A DNA stretch of 64,000 nucleotides from Rhododendron vialii (lineage: Eukaryota > Streptophyta > Magnoliopsida > Ericales > Ericaceae), in NCBI RefSeq assembly GCF_030253575.1, contig NC_080558.1:23938611-24002610 (forward strand), in the 5' to 3' direction. The notes beneath the pieces were generated by a model, which was not told the origin of the DNA, ran no database searches, and saw only the letters and a list, made by a program, of their open reading frames with translations. Position 1 is the first letter of the stretch. Every line of letters starts with the position of its first letter. Positions 12,396 to 23,609 of the stretch are shown here, piece after piece. The position numbers and the translations under genes were made by a program.

Positions 12396-12852
12396 GAGCA
12401 TCCGCAATGAGAATAATTAAAATCAATAACCAAAATGTGTCACGTCAGCATTTGATTATCCATTTAGTTCATAATCAAACTTAACAAATTTTACCTCCAC
12501 ATTGGTTATTTTTGCATCCCTATAAAAAAAAACCCCCACAATACGCAATGCACCTATGTCCAATTACAAACGAGTTCTAATCACGCACCCGACCACACCA
12601 AATTATTCTTCTCGATGAGACGATTCTAATGTGGGGTGTTTTTTAGTTTTTTAGTTTTGAATTTGGTTATTGGGTTTGATTATTGAGTTTTGGTTATTGA
12701 TAAAAGTTGTTAAATTTGGTTATGGAATGGGTGGAATTTGGTTATTTGCTAAAAGACTTGTAACTTTACTTATTACAATGTGAGATATTTTTTTAACATT
12801 GTTGTTAAGTTTACTTATTTATACCAATTTGTTTATTACAATGTGAATGCTC
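12396..12852. mobile_element. Tourist-type MITE (PIF/Harbinger), 457 bp
   Basis: The ends are GAGCATCCGCAATG and, in reverse complement, GAGCATTCACATTG. A TAA duplication lies on both sides (12393-12395 and 12853-12855). This fits the Tourist/PIF-Harbinger class, which targets TWA trinucleotides. The sequence at 10590-10630 resembles the two flanks joined with a single TAA and so looks like a related empty site. Non-coding. Confidence 0.8.
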
Positions 12853-12869
12853 TAACCCCAGTTTTAGAT

Positions 12870-13200
12870 AAATTATTGAAAATACCCCGCTCTCCCTCGA
12901 CCTCTACCGCTACACCAAGCACAAAGCCTAGAGCCTCGAAGACGAGCTCCAAACCAGACTCACTCTCCGGCGCCCCCAACTCCCACTCCTCCCGCCGCAA
13001 CCTCCTCCAGCGTTACTACCGCGCCCTCTCCGCCGCAACGCCACCTGATCCTCGTCGTCAGCCCCCGCCGTCCAGTCTAGATCGTTCGAAACTCTAGCTC
13101 CTGGTCCACGATTGCCGACGCCACCGACAACCTCGAGGATGGCGACAATGACTGTGCTGATGATCGGGACGGCGCCGGCGATTCCATGTAAGATCCAAGT
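12870..13200 (+). pseudogene. GC-rich gene-like fragment, unassigned
   Basis: GC content rises sharply, with codon-like CTC/CCG/GCC usage. Several frames are open in part: one across 12780-13097, and another that ends in an acidic LEDGDNDCADD-like stretch around 13130-13190. No single frame stays open, so this looks like the decayed 5' coding part of a gene, possibly carried by the repeat whose flank is shared with 10520-10715. The family is not recognised. Confidence 0.3.
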
Positions 13201-13499
13201 TCGCTGACGAGAACTTCTTTTAAAAAAAAACACCGGCACGGGGATCTGGTTTGGTCTCTAGTCCAAGTTTGCCGACGAGAGCTAAAGTAAAAAACACGCG
13301 GACGAGAACTTGATTATAGATTTTTGTATCTGGTGTCTTTTTTTTCTCTTTCCCCTTGCCTTGTACAGTAGTGCCTTTTTTAAGTTTTTTCAATTTGAGT
13401 TTTCATTCTCGTAAATTTCTTTTGTTTCTTTTTCAAAACCAATTTGTTTTTTAATTTGAGTGTTATGGTTTTGTTTGAATTACAAATTTTGTAAGTTGT

Positions 13500-14080
13500 T
13501 AAAACATGTGTGAATTTTTTATTTGGAAATGTGAATTCTGTCTCAAAATTCTGAATTCACACCAAGAATTCATCCAGAATTTACACCCAAGATTCACACC
13601 AAAACTTCACTCAGAATTCACATCCCAAAAAATTCACACCTCCAAGACACAACATTGGTTGATTTTCAGTTGTGAATTGTGTATTTTTTTTGGTGTAAAT
13701 TGATATGTGAATTTTAGGGACGTGAATTCTGTAAAGGTGTGAATTTTACAAATGGTGTACTAGGGCCAAATTCACACACTCAAGAATTCATATCAATAAT
13801 TTACCCAGAATTTTGAGAGCGTGAATAGTACAAAGGGGTGTGAATTCTTACAAAGGATTGTCAATTCGGGGGTGTGAATTCTTGCAAACGGATGTGAATT
13901 CTGAAAAAGGGAATGAATAGTAAAAATGAGATGTGAATTCTGCAAAGTGGTAAAATTCTGAAAAAGGATGTGAATTCTGGAAGGTGTGAATTTTGTGAGG
14001 TATGAATTCTGAGGGGTGTGAATTCTGTGAAGTGTGAATTCTTAGGGTGTGAATTCTTGAGGTGTGAATTATGTAGATGT
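13500..14080. repeat. GTGTGAATTC repeat field, second block
   Basis: This is the same degenerate unit as at 11270-12195. It appears in minus orientation around 13550-13650 and plus orientation from 13690. It runs straight into the palindrome that starts at about 14093. Confidence 0.75.
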
Positions 14081-14092
14081 GAATTCTGTGGA

Positions 14093-14908
14093 CGCGGGGG
14101 CTCTGCTGCCACCATGGGCAGCAGCCCCAACCCACACCTCACACACGGCACCGTTTTGACCGTTTTGACAAAGGAAAAAAAAAAACAAACTCTTCCGTTT
14201 ACAATCCTATAGAGCAGAAACGTGATTATGAGAGCCCTAGAGTTAAAATTTAATTATGTCTCTGTAGAATAATATGATCAGAATAATAAGATCTTCGCGT
14301 CAATTCAAACGGATTGAAAATTGAAGCACTTAATTTTTTAATCATATTTTTTTAATATATAAACGGTCTAAAAAAAATTAAAAGTGTGACAATTTTTAAT
14401 TCGTTAAAAATAAGTACGAAAATCTTATTATTCTAATTATATTATTCTAAAGAGATATAATTAACTTTTGTCTATAAGACTCTCATAATCACGTTTCTGA
14501 TCTACAGAATCCTAAATAAAGAGCAGATACTTAATTATGAGAGCCGTAGAGACAAAAATTAATTATGATACTTTAGAATAATAAGATATTCGTAATTCTT
14601 CAAACGAATTTTTTGGCGTACTTAATTTTTTTATAGACATAGACAATTTATATATTAAAAAATATGATTAAAAAAATTTAAGTGCTCCAATTTTCAATCT
14701 GTTTGAATAGACGCGCAGATCTTATTATTCTGATCATATTGTTCTAAAGAGACATAATTAAATTTTAACTCTAGGGCTTTCATAATCACGTTTCTGCTCC
14801 ATAGGATTGCAAGCGGAAGAGTTTATTTTTTTTTTTTGGTCAAAACGGTGCCGTGTGTGAGGTGTGGGTTGGGGCTGCTGCCCATGGTGGGCAGCAGAGC
14901 CCCCGCAT
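14093..14908. repeat. Large nested palindrome, MITE-like, about 816 bp
   Basis: The outer arms are near-perfect reverse complements. They start with GCGGGGGCTCTGCTGCC, pass through a CACACGGCACCGTTTTGACC segment and continue through an AT-rich part to about 14345 on the left and 14650 on the right. The centre (14345-14650) holds further inverted copies of the AATAATAAGAT and CATAATCACGTTTCTG motifs. The T/A run lies symmetrically at 14180 and 14825. It is a fold-back element or the head-to-head fusion of two copies. No coding capacity. Confidence 0.75.
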
Positions 14909-15159
14909 CCGAATTCTGTGAGGTGTGAATTATTGGGGTGTGAATTTTGTAGGCTGTTGAAAAATCAAAAGGGTAAAATAGTAAAAACATATTTAAAATG
15001 CGACTGAATGGGATAGCTCTACAAAAAGGAATTTGCATGAAACTCTAAGCAAAAAATGAGACCGGGCAGGAATTTCCCGGTGTCCTTTTCATGCATTAGG
15101 TATCCACATTTCTCATTTCATCATTAAACATATCATTCAAGTCAAGTAGTTAACACTCT

Positions 15160-15840
15160 GCCACGTTTCAAACATATAGAAATGGCCTCAATCTCATGAA
15201 TATACATGTAAAAGAATTCAATATTATGAACCACGGCCTTGGAATACGTAAACAGAAAATTTTACAAAAATCTACAGGTGCTACCGGTAAAACCCAAAAT
15301 GGGCTAGTGGTAGTTAGATCTCTAGCATCTGGTTTTAGAAAGCTGCTACCGGTAGGAACAAAAAGGTGGTAGCGGTAGGAGTAAAACACAAGTTTCAGTT
15401 CAGAGACTTGGCTACAAGTAGGAGTAAAATTGGATTTTCAATTCAGAGAGTTGGCTACCGGCAGGAGCAAAATAGTGCTACAGGTAGCAACTGGGTTTTA
15501 GACAGCATGATTTATAGCCTTAATAGCTTTTCAACCAAGCACAAAATGGAAAATCAAACACAAGTTTTGAGCACCAAATCAACTTATAAACATATAGAGA
15601 GATGATAAATCTCTACCTCACAAAACAAAGAGCAACTCCTCAAGATCCACCAAGCTCAAGGCTCCCAAACTTGAGATCCACCAAAATACACCTCTTTCGA
15701 GCTTGAACACACAATTTTCAAGAGTGAGAGGGTGAGGGAGTGAGAGACGAGGGAGAAAGGCGTGAGAGGTGAGAGAGAGTGAGACGTAGATAAAAAGAAA
15801 AAAGAAAGAAGGAAAATGTGATTTTTTCAGGTGTCTCTTA
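15160..15840. other. Low-complexity stretch with GCTACCGGTAG motifs, no gene seen
   Basis: Variants of the palindromic word CTACCGGTAG recur at 15280-15490. They are followed by direct repeats of AGATCCACCAA/GCTCAAGGCTC at 15640-15700 and a GA-rich stretch at 15720-15810. Short open frames here are not protein-like. Confidence 0.4.
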
Positions 15841-15848
15841 TATATATA

Positions 15849-15883
15849 CTAGCGCATGTCCGTGCCTGAAGGTACGGCTCGAA
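15849..15883 (-). mobile_element. Helitron 3' terminus, minus strand
   Basis: Read on the minus strand, a stem-loop (15883-15866, seven-base stem with one wobble pair and a TTCA loop) is followed by a short spacer and CTAG (15852-15849), then T, at a TA-rich site. The stem sequence matches that of the Helitron ending at 9360. The 5' end should lie at higher coordinates but was not found, so the element's extent is unknown. Confidence 0.65.
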
Positions 15884-15884
15884 C

Positions 15885-16990
15885 ATCGGTACTCAATTCT
15901 ATTTTGAGTGTTCATAATTAAGGTGTGAGCAAAAAATGAAGGAAAGTAACTTGGTGTCAACTGAGAACCATTTCTAGTGAAGTTGGTTGCTCACCTCTCT
16001 CCCCCAGTGGTGACCAAAATTCAAGTCCCACAGAAGACGAGACTTTGGGGGCTAGGGCTATGAATAACCTTTGGGGTTCATTTACATCAAATAGACAAAA
16101 TTCTGACAAAATTGTATATTTCGTAGATTTGGTTGGACTGTTGGAGCACTGATACTTCGTTTGGTTTTCGTCATCTTATTTGCTTAATTTAAACACAAGA
16201 AGCAAATATATAAAAAAAGAAAAAGAAAAAAGAACAGGAATTATAAAACACAGGAAGCAAATATAATGGTCTGACCCTAACGTTCTTTACTCACTAATTC
16301 TATCTACCAATTACATAAATAAAGGGCAAATAAACAAAAAGTTTAAGTCCTACATTTTGCTTATTTAGGCCCGTTTTCATTAACAAAAAATACTAAAAAC
16401 TTAACGCATTTTATCATCTCGTTTTTGCTAATAAAAAAGTTTCAGCATTTTACCATTTCGTTTCCATTAACAAAAAAGTTGTCAATAAAAACTGTTTTTA
16501 TATAACTCTACTCACAAAAAGTTTTTGCATTTTACTATTTCATTTCCACTAATAAAAATGTTGTTTTTTTTTTGGTAAATCAGCTTGAAATTAAAAAAAG
16601 GGCTAACCGAATATATAGCCTATAAGGAGCATACCCTAGGGCCCAGGAAGAAAATAAAACAAAAGAAAAAAGAAAATTGATTACGCCTATGCCAAACGGC
16701 TACAAAGCGCTATAGAGATCTTGGAGACGAATGTTTCCGGCCCATCTACGCATAGAGGGAAATGAAACAAACTACTTTTAATGTACAACTGGAATGTGCC
16801 ACAGCTGCGGCACATTAATGCCAAACCCCTTAACTCACACCTGAGACTTACATGACTTCAAGGGCCTTCAAAAAGTACTAACAAGACCAAGGCCATGAAT
16901 GCATAATTATAATCCAGCAATATCGACACCAACATTAGCAAAAACCAGCACAAAGCAGCTTCGTAGAGATTAGCAGCTTCACTACTGAAA
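15885..16990. other. AT-rich intergenic stretch, no gene seen
   Basis: AT-rich sequence with loose repeats of CATTTTACCATTTCG and CACTAATAAAAA at 16380-16560. A run of T at 16565-16573 could be the poly-A tail of a minus-strand retroposon, but no LINE or SINE body was recognised. Confidence 0.35.
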
Positions 16991-16992
16991 GA

Positions 16993-17868
16993 GGGAAAAT
17001 TTCAAAATATCCCCCCAACCTTTACACCAAAATTCAATTAGACTCCCAACCTTTTAAAAACTTCAATTTTACTCCCAACGTTATCTTTCCTTAATCAAAA
17101 AGCCCCCTTCCGTCCGAATGACTAACGGATTTCGTTAAAAGCTCCATTAAATAGCGTCCCGATCGAATTTCGATGATTCGAGCCGCTCAATGTGTTCAAA
17201 ACGTGATTTTAAAGGCAAGAAATCAACAAAAAAAATGACCAGGAAGGGCTTCATCTGAATAGTTTTTTATTGAATAATTTAATAAAAAACTGCTCAAATC
17301 AAGCATTTCCCGGTCAATTTTTTTTTGCTAATTTCTCGCGAGGACCTTTAAAATCACGTTCTAATCACATTGAGCGGCTCGAATCATCGAAATTCGATCG
17401 GAAAATGAGAGGTGCAGACCGAAGCTAAATTCGGACGTCTAGACTTTAACAAAATCTGGATCGATCTGCACCTCCCATTTTTCAATTGAATTTCGATGAT
17501 CCGAGCCGCCCAATATGATTCAAACATGATTTTAAGGGTACCCGCGAGAAATCAACAAAAAAAAATGATCGAAAAGGGCTTCAATAAAAAACTGTTCAGA
17601 TGAAGTCTTTTCCGGTCTTTTTTTTTTTGCTGATTTCTCATGGATATCTTTAAAATCATGTTTTGAACACATTGAGCGGCTCAGATCATCGAAATTTGAT
17701 CGGAATGCTATTTAATGGAGCTTTTAACGAAATCCGTTATTCATTTGGATTGAATGGGGCATTTTGATTAACGGAAGATAACGTTAGGAGTAAAATTGAA
17801 GTTTTTAAAAGATTGAGAGTCTAATTGAATTTTGGTGTAAAGGTTTGGAGATATTTTAAAAATTTTCC
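16993..17868. mobile_element. Fold-back Mutator-type MITE, 876 bp
   Basis: Long inverted arms of about 200 bp run inward from GGGAAAATTTCAAAATAT and its counterpart ending AAAATTTTCC. The flanking 9-mers ACTGAAAGA (16984-16992) and ACTGAAATA (17869-17877) differ by one base, which fits a 9-bp Mutator target duplication. Inside are two more pairs of inverted segments carrying the GAGCGGCTCG core also seen at 153-425. No transposase is present. Confidence 0.75.
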
Positions 17869-18142
17869 ACTGAAATATGATTCCAGATTCTTCAAGAGAT
17901 TAGCAACTCAGTAGCAGCCACTGTGGAAAGAGCAGTGCTGATTCCCATAAAATGAAATGAGCAGCTACAACCTTTTACACAGTAGCAATAAGGGGATTTT
18001 GAGACTGCAACATGTGCAACCAACATCAACAGTAGTTAGCTGCTACTACTACAGCAGCTTGCAGCAGTAAAACAGCAAACAGTAGCAGGTAGCAGCAGAA
18101 GCAGCAAATAGACCAGCAAAACAGTAAGAAAAGCAGCATAAC

Positions 18143-20335
18143 TGTAACGCCCCGATTTTTGGGAACGTTAATTTAATAAATTTTTCACATTTATTAAATA
18201 GAAAGAAACATAAAGTCATTACAAGCCAACTTATCTGCAAATTCGTGTTACACTTATTTAAATAGATAAGGGAGGGGTACTAGGGTAACTTCTACTCCTC
18301 TGGACGTCCATCTTCTTCTGCTCAGCACCAAACTCTTCGAAATTATAAAATTCCCCCTGTACGTCTCTAAACTCTCACATAAGATGCCAGGGTCACAAAA
18401 GTAACACCGTGAGCAATTAAGCCCAATAGCTAACTCTTACCCCTATATCCCATACACTAACAAAAATAACATATAACAATTTATCAAAAACAAAATTGAG
18501 CATCACAAAAATACTCAAAGGTGTCGGTGTCTTTCAGAGTTATCGCAGCGTATCGTAAACAGTGTCATCATTTTCCAAGTATCGATTTCACTTTCCATTT
18601 TATTCTCTCGAGCACTGGTTTCGCTGACCATCTTTCAAGACCTATCGGGCTCCCAGGCTAAGTTCAGATTTTGCCACCCAAAAGCACTGATTCCGCTGAC
18701 CGTCTCTTTCAGGACCTGCCGGGTTCTCAGTCTTTAATCATTTTCCATTTCATAACGCACACAGGGCACTAGTTCCGCTAACCATCCTTTCAGGACCTAC
18801 CGGGCTCCTAGGCCACACACGCACACTCGAGCCATCATTCCGCCGACCATTCTCTCAGGACCTACCGGGCTCTCATGCTCACACACGCACACTTGAGCCA
18901 TCATTCCGTCGACCATCTTCAATGGATCTACCAGGTTCTCATGCTCACACAATCATCAACCCTTTTACATTTTATTTTCTCATTTCTTTTCGTATTCCAT
19001 TTCTCGTTTCTCGTGTTTCGTACACATGCATCATTTCGCGCATTCACATTATTCTTTCAAAGCTTGCTAAAGTTATACGGTAAAATAGATTTCTATTTTC
19101 ATGCGATTCTAATTTCATTAACATCAAATACTATAACGACACATAATAAAAGAGTAACACCTTGTTGGTAAACACACTTGATATTTTACAACTAAAGTTA
19201 ATAACGTACACTAGTTGGTTTCAAATTTCCATTACCTAGTTTCTAAGTCATGCTTTTCTTAGTAAAAATCAATAAAAGACAGTGAACCAACTGTTCTAGC
19301 CACATAATACCATTCTAAGTTTTCAGGTAACTTTTCATTTTTATACAATTAGCTTAAAAATTGATTTCTTTATAATCAACAAAGATTATAACGATCATAC
19401 TCAAACTCCAACATTTTCAATTCCAATCATCTGAATATTTTGCTATGATAACTTAGATTAACATCTTCAATTCTTCTAACAACTAATATGCTGGTAATTA
19501 GAAAACTCTCTATTTTTTTTAATAGAACAATACTTTTTAAAATCAAACGAACAAGTAACACTACTATATTTAGGGGAGAAGATAAGAGGTTTCTACTGTT
19601 CTTCTTGGCGGTAGAGCGGCTACGAAATACGTCGGGTGAAAATGCGGGCGGAGCAACGTCGTTTCGGCTTGATCGAAGAATAAAAAGAGAATAGTTTTTT
19701 TTTTTTTCCTTCTTTCCCTCTTTTCTTTCTCTCCTTCTATTCTCTCCTTCTATTCTACTTACTTGGTGATGTGTGTGGTGTGTGGAATGGAGGGGAGGGG
19801 TGAAGCCTATTTATACCCATGGAAGAAGAATCTAGAAAATCATAACTATATCTTATATAATCATAACCATATCTTAGAAAATCTAATAATATCTAAATCA
19901 AATCTAAAAAAATCCAACTATATCTAATAATATCTAATCAAATCTTATAATATCCAATAAAATCTATATAATATCTAACAAAATCTTTATAATATCTAAT
20001 AGAATCCAATCAAATCTTAATATATCTAAGTATATCGTAGGATATCCAATCAAATCTTATCCTAATCATATCATATCTTATCCTAATCCAATGTAATCTT
20101 ATCCTAGATTTTTAGGATTATGAAGTAGGGCTAGGGTTCTATAATAGTTGGGTATAAGGATATCAAGGTACAAGATATGGAAAGAATAAAAATAAAAATC
20201 ATATGATATCAAAGGGTTTTTAATGGCTAGCTCCTAAGGTTAAATTATAATACAATCACTTTAATAAATGATAAAATAATTTTTAGTAAAAGAATTATAA
20301 TAAAAAAAATTGACGTGGAAATTCAGGTCATTACA
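18143..20335 (-). mobile_element. Solo LTR, 2.19 kb, Ty3/gypsy-like, with 5-bp TSD
   Basis: The sequence begins TGTAACGCCCCGATTTTT and ends CATTACA. Identical ATAAC 5-mers flank it (18138-18142 and 20336-20340). The minus strand has a TATAAATAGGC promoter motif at about 19806-19816. Internal structure includes about five diverged copies of a TTCAGGACCTACCGGGCTC-type unit (18610-18950) and an AATCTAATAATATC-rich repeat (19830-20100). No primer site or internal domain remains. It belongs to the same family as 58223-61022, in opposite orientation. The superfamily assignment is inferred from LTR length and terminal style only. Confidence 0.85.
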
Positions 20336-20340
20336 ATAAC

Positions 20341-21540
20341 AACAGCTGCCTCACAACAAATCAGAAGCAGACAACAAACAAACAACTAGGGACAGCCCCC
20401 TAGAAAAGCATAAACAATCCAAGGGATAACCCCCAAGGATAGGTCAAAACTACTTGAAAATCAACTAGAATAGCAAAATAAAGAAATGTAAAACTAAAAA
20501 CAGTTGCTTCCAACAGAAAACAGCAGCAACAGTAACAAAATTGTAGAAGCAACTGCCTTCACATCCAAAACTGAATGCTTAGGCACAGCAGCAGAAACAC
20601 AGCAGAATCAGACACAACAACAGGTTACAAACACTACAGAAATGCAAATAATAGAATAAAAAAAATTGTTAACCAAAATTGTGTTTGTTACAGCACTTTA
20701 CCATTTAATTATGGGAGATTTTTGCAAAGGTCCACTATAGCACTTTCCAAACCCTTTAAGTCCATTTCTAAATTCTAAAACCCCTTAAGTCCACTAATTT
20801 ATTAGTAAGGATATAATAACCCCGCTTCGTCTAATATACCCCTGCTTTCAAAAAAACAATTTGCCCCGTTTTTTTCTCCATTTCAAAAAGATTCATTTTT
20901 ATCCCATTACAAAACCCATCCCCGCTCCCCCCCTTCCCCCCGCTACCCCCCGCTCCCCCCCTTTTCAAAACGAACCAAACTCTTCGGGAGAAACCCTAGG
21001 CGATTTGCTCCTCCACCTCACTAGATTGTCGTCGGCCCTTCTTCGTGGTCAGCCTTCTTCGTCGTCGTCAGCCCTTCTTCGTCGTCGGCGTCAGTCGCGT
21101 TCGTTCACCAACGATACCAACGGTCGCACCCATCACCGTCACTTCCAGTTGCCGTCATCATCGCCACCCACCTTCCGTCACCATCGCATCCCGTCCTGCT
21201 TCCCCGATCTCACCTCGGCTTCATTCCTATCGCCCTTTCCACTGTCACCGTTGTTTTCAACACAAACAAGTAAGTCAAATTTAGTTTAGGGTTGAACATA
21301 TAAGGTTATTTGTTACTATTTGTGCAGATTTGGTTTGGTTAGGGTCTTGGATGAACTTATGGAATCATATAATGTTATATATGAGCTTTTGAAATTATTT
21401 TCATTGCAGTAGAAGAACATATGATACTATATGTTTACATCGGATTCTTTAACATATAACCCTAATTACGTACAGATTGTAATATAATTAGGTCAAGTTC
21501 TATGGCCGAAATTACACCCCAAGTCTTTAAAAATATCGTT
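20341..21540. other. Intergenic stretch with GC-rich exon-like block, unassigned
   Basis: From 20900 to 21290 the sequence becomes C-rich with CCCGCTCCC runs and TCGTCGTC repeats. It opens a frame (20861-21289) that is mostly Ser/Pro/Arg. It resembles a GC-rich plant leader or first exon ending near a GTAAGT at 21270, but no protein family is recognisable. Confidence 0.3.
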
Positions 21541-21543
21541 TTC

Positions 21544-21599
21544 GCTGAACTACTGCTGTGGGGGCTCCGCCCCCACACCTCCGGGCTGAACTACTGCTG
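21544..21599. repeat. GC palindrome between 15-bp direct repeats
   Basis: GCTGAACTACTGCTG occurs at 21544-21558 and exactly again at 21585-21599. Between them is a 26-bp GC-rich insert containing the perfect stem GTGGGGGC/GCCCCCAC with a TCC loop (21558-21576). It stands out in very AT-rich surroundings. Confidence 0.8.
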
Positions 21600-23490
21600 A
21601 AGGTTGCCTGCACCATTAACAGTGGAATCATCATATATGGTTATATGTACATAGCTATGTAATTTATTTTTTTACTCGATTAATTTGTGTGTTTAACTGA
21701 CATATATGGTTATATATCTAAATTTGTTCTCTACATGTTATAGAAGCCAGTCAATGGGGCCGTTGCGCGGACCAATTCAATATAGGTAATGGACAATGGA
21801 GTAGGGTTTTGATTGTTTAAGTGACACATATGGTTATATGCGAGTCTTTGTAATTTGTAAATTTAAAAATAGAGAACATATAAAGTTTAGTATTTGAGTT
21901 GTTTAACATATGTGATTATCTATCTATAGAATGACTAGAGTCGTTTGAAGTGAAGTTAGGTGCTTTATTAATGACTTCCTATTTCAAAAATGGTAGTCCA
22001 ATTGCACTGAAACTGATTTTTTGCTGGCTTTGGAATGTTTTTTGTACTTTTTTTTAAGCTACTGTTGAGTAACATATATGGTTATATATTCAGGTCTGTG
22101 CTCATACATACATACATATATACATACATACATATACATATATATATATATGTATGTATATATATATATGAGTTCAAATGTAAACATATAACATTAGGTT
22201 ATAACATGTAACATTACAATGTTACATGTTATCGCGTAATATTATATGACGTTATATATTCTCATTTTGGTTGTTAATATATATCATTTGTTCTGGTCGT
22301 CATTTTATTATGTGAATATATATAGTTATATATCCAATTCTGTACCATATATCATGTTATCATATGGTTACATGTGGACTGTTTTAATATGATTATATGG
22401 TTATATATTCAGATCTATTAGACCACTGCGCGGACCAATTCAATAAGATAAATTTAATAGTTTTATTAGTTTTCATGTATGAATGTATTAGTTTTATTTG
22501 TACATATAATCATATTTAAAGAAAATATGGTATGTTATCTGTATATGAGACACATATGATTATATATCCAATAATGTACCCTGTATTATGCCATCATTCA
22601 TAATATATATGGTTATATGTGATTTTTTCTATTATAGTGTATCATGAGATATATAACATTTAGGTTTTCGTTTGACAGTCGATATCATGAAACATATATG
22701 GTAATATACGAATTCTTGAATCCTTTTTTTAACATATAAAGTTATATGTTTCCATTTGTTTAACTTTTTTCTTAAATGTGCAGAAATGACGAATTCAAAC
22801 GAAATAGGAGTATGGTTTCATGAAGTTCCTAATCCAATTTATTGCAAATTGGAGTATCACCACAATGACACCGTGATAATGGAGTTTAGGATGAATTCCA
22901 ACCTCAGAAGAGCCCTTCACATCAAATCTTTTTACCAAAGGTACCTGATTGTGTTGAAGGGGCACATTAGGATCGTTGAGCCTGACAAGACAGCCAAGAA
23001 CATTAGATTTAGAATTTTAATTTGGTTAAAGTCTTTTGGTGTAATTTCTTTATCGTGTTTTCATATTGCTATTCAGAAAACTCTCAATCCATTTTGTAGA
23101 TCAATCGATCAAATTTATAACTATGTAGTTGAACAATAGCAGACTTTGAATCCATTTTTTATTTATTTTGAACACAAACGTTTTGATTGGCGGATGTAAT
23201 CGTTTCAATGATTGTTACTAATTGTTAAAACTTGAACATGTATATGCATGAACATATAACCATATATGTTACCATAACCATATATAACCATAGACAATCT
23301 TATATGAATTGGTCCGCGCAGCAGCCTAACAGATCTGAACATATAATGTTAAAACTTGAACATGTATATGCATGAACATATAACCATATATGTTACCATA
23401 ACCATAGATAACCTTATATGAATTGGTCCGCGCAGCGGCCTAACAGATTTGAACATATAATGTTATCTGTGTAGCGGCAGAGCAGGTGAG
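21600..23490. repeat. AT-rich region of ACATATATGGTTATATG repeats
   Basis: The words ACATATATGGTTATATG and AACATATAATGTTA, and a CGCGGACCAATT/AATTGGTCCGCGCAG pair, recur irregularly across the region. A direct repeat of about 110 bp spans 23230-23345 and 23346-23460. The only notable open frame is at 22790-23139. Confidence 0.6.
22790..23139 (+). CDS. Hypothetical ORF within AT repeats, 116 aa from ATG
   Basis: The frame follows a TTAAATGTGCAG acceptor-like site and starts MTNSNEIGVWFHEVPNPIYC. Its first 75 residues look like ordinary protein (mixed charge, aromatic residues), while the remainder is hydrophobic and AT-driven. It could be one exon of a decayed gene or transposon gene. No family is recognised. 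Confidence 0.3.
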
Positions 23491-23495
23491 ATCTG

Positions 23496-23608
<113 letters not shown>

Positions 23609-23609
23609 A

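Noticed and set aside
9478..14080. Regularly recurring short words as a possible CRISPR-like array
   Set aside because: Spacing and unit sequence are irregular, the units are degenerate, and the DNA is clearly from a plant nucleus.
6290..15082. One large Mutator-type element bounded by GGGAAATT at 6290 and AATTTCCC at 12316 or 15082
   Set aside because: The edges are similar, but flanking 9-mers do not match and the interior is built of separate elements, so a single element cannot be supported.
15849..20335. Assigning a 5' end to the minus-strand Helitron ending at 15849
   Set aside because: No GA-terminated counterpart of the TCTATATAATAAAACAG start was found to the right, so only the 3' terminus is reported.
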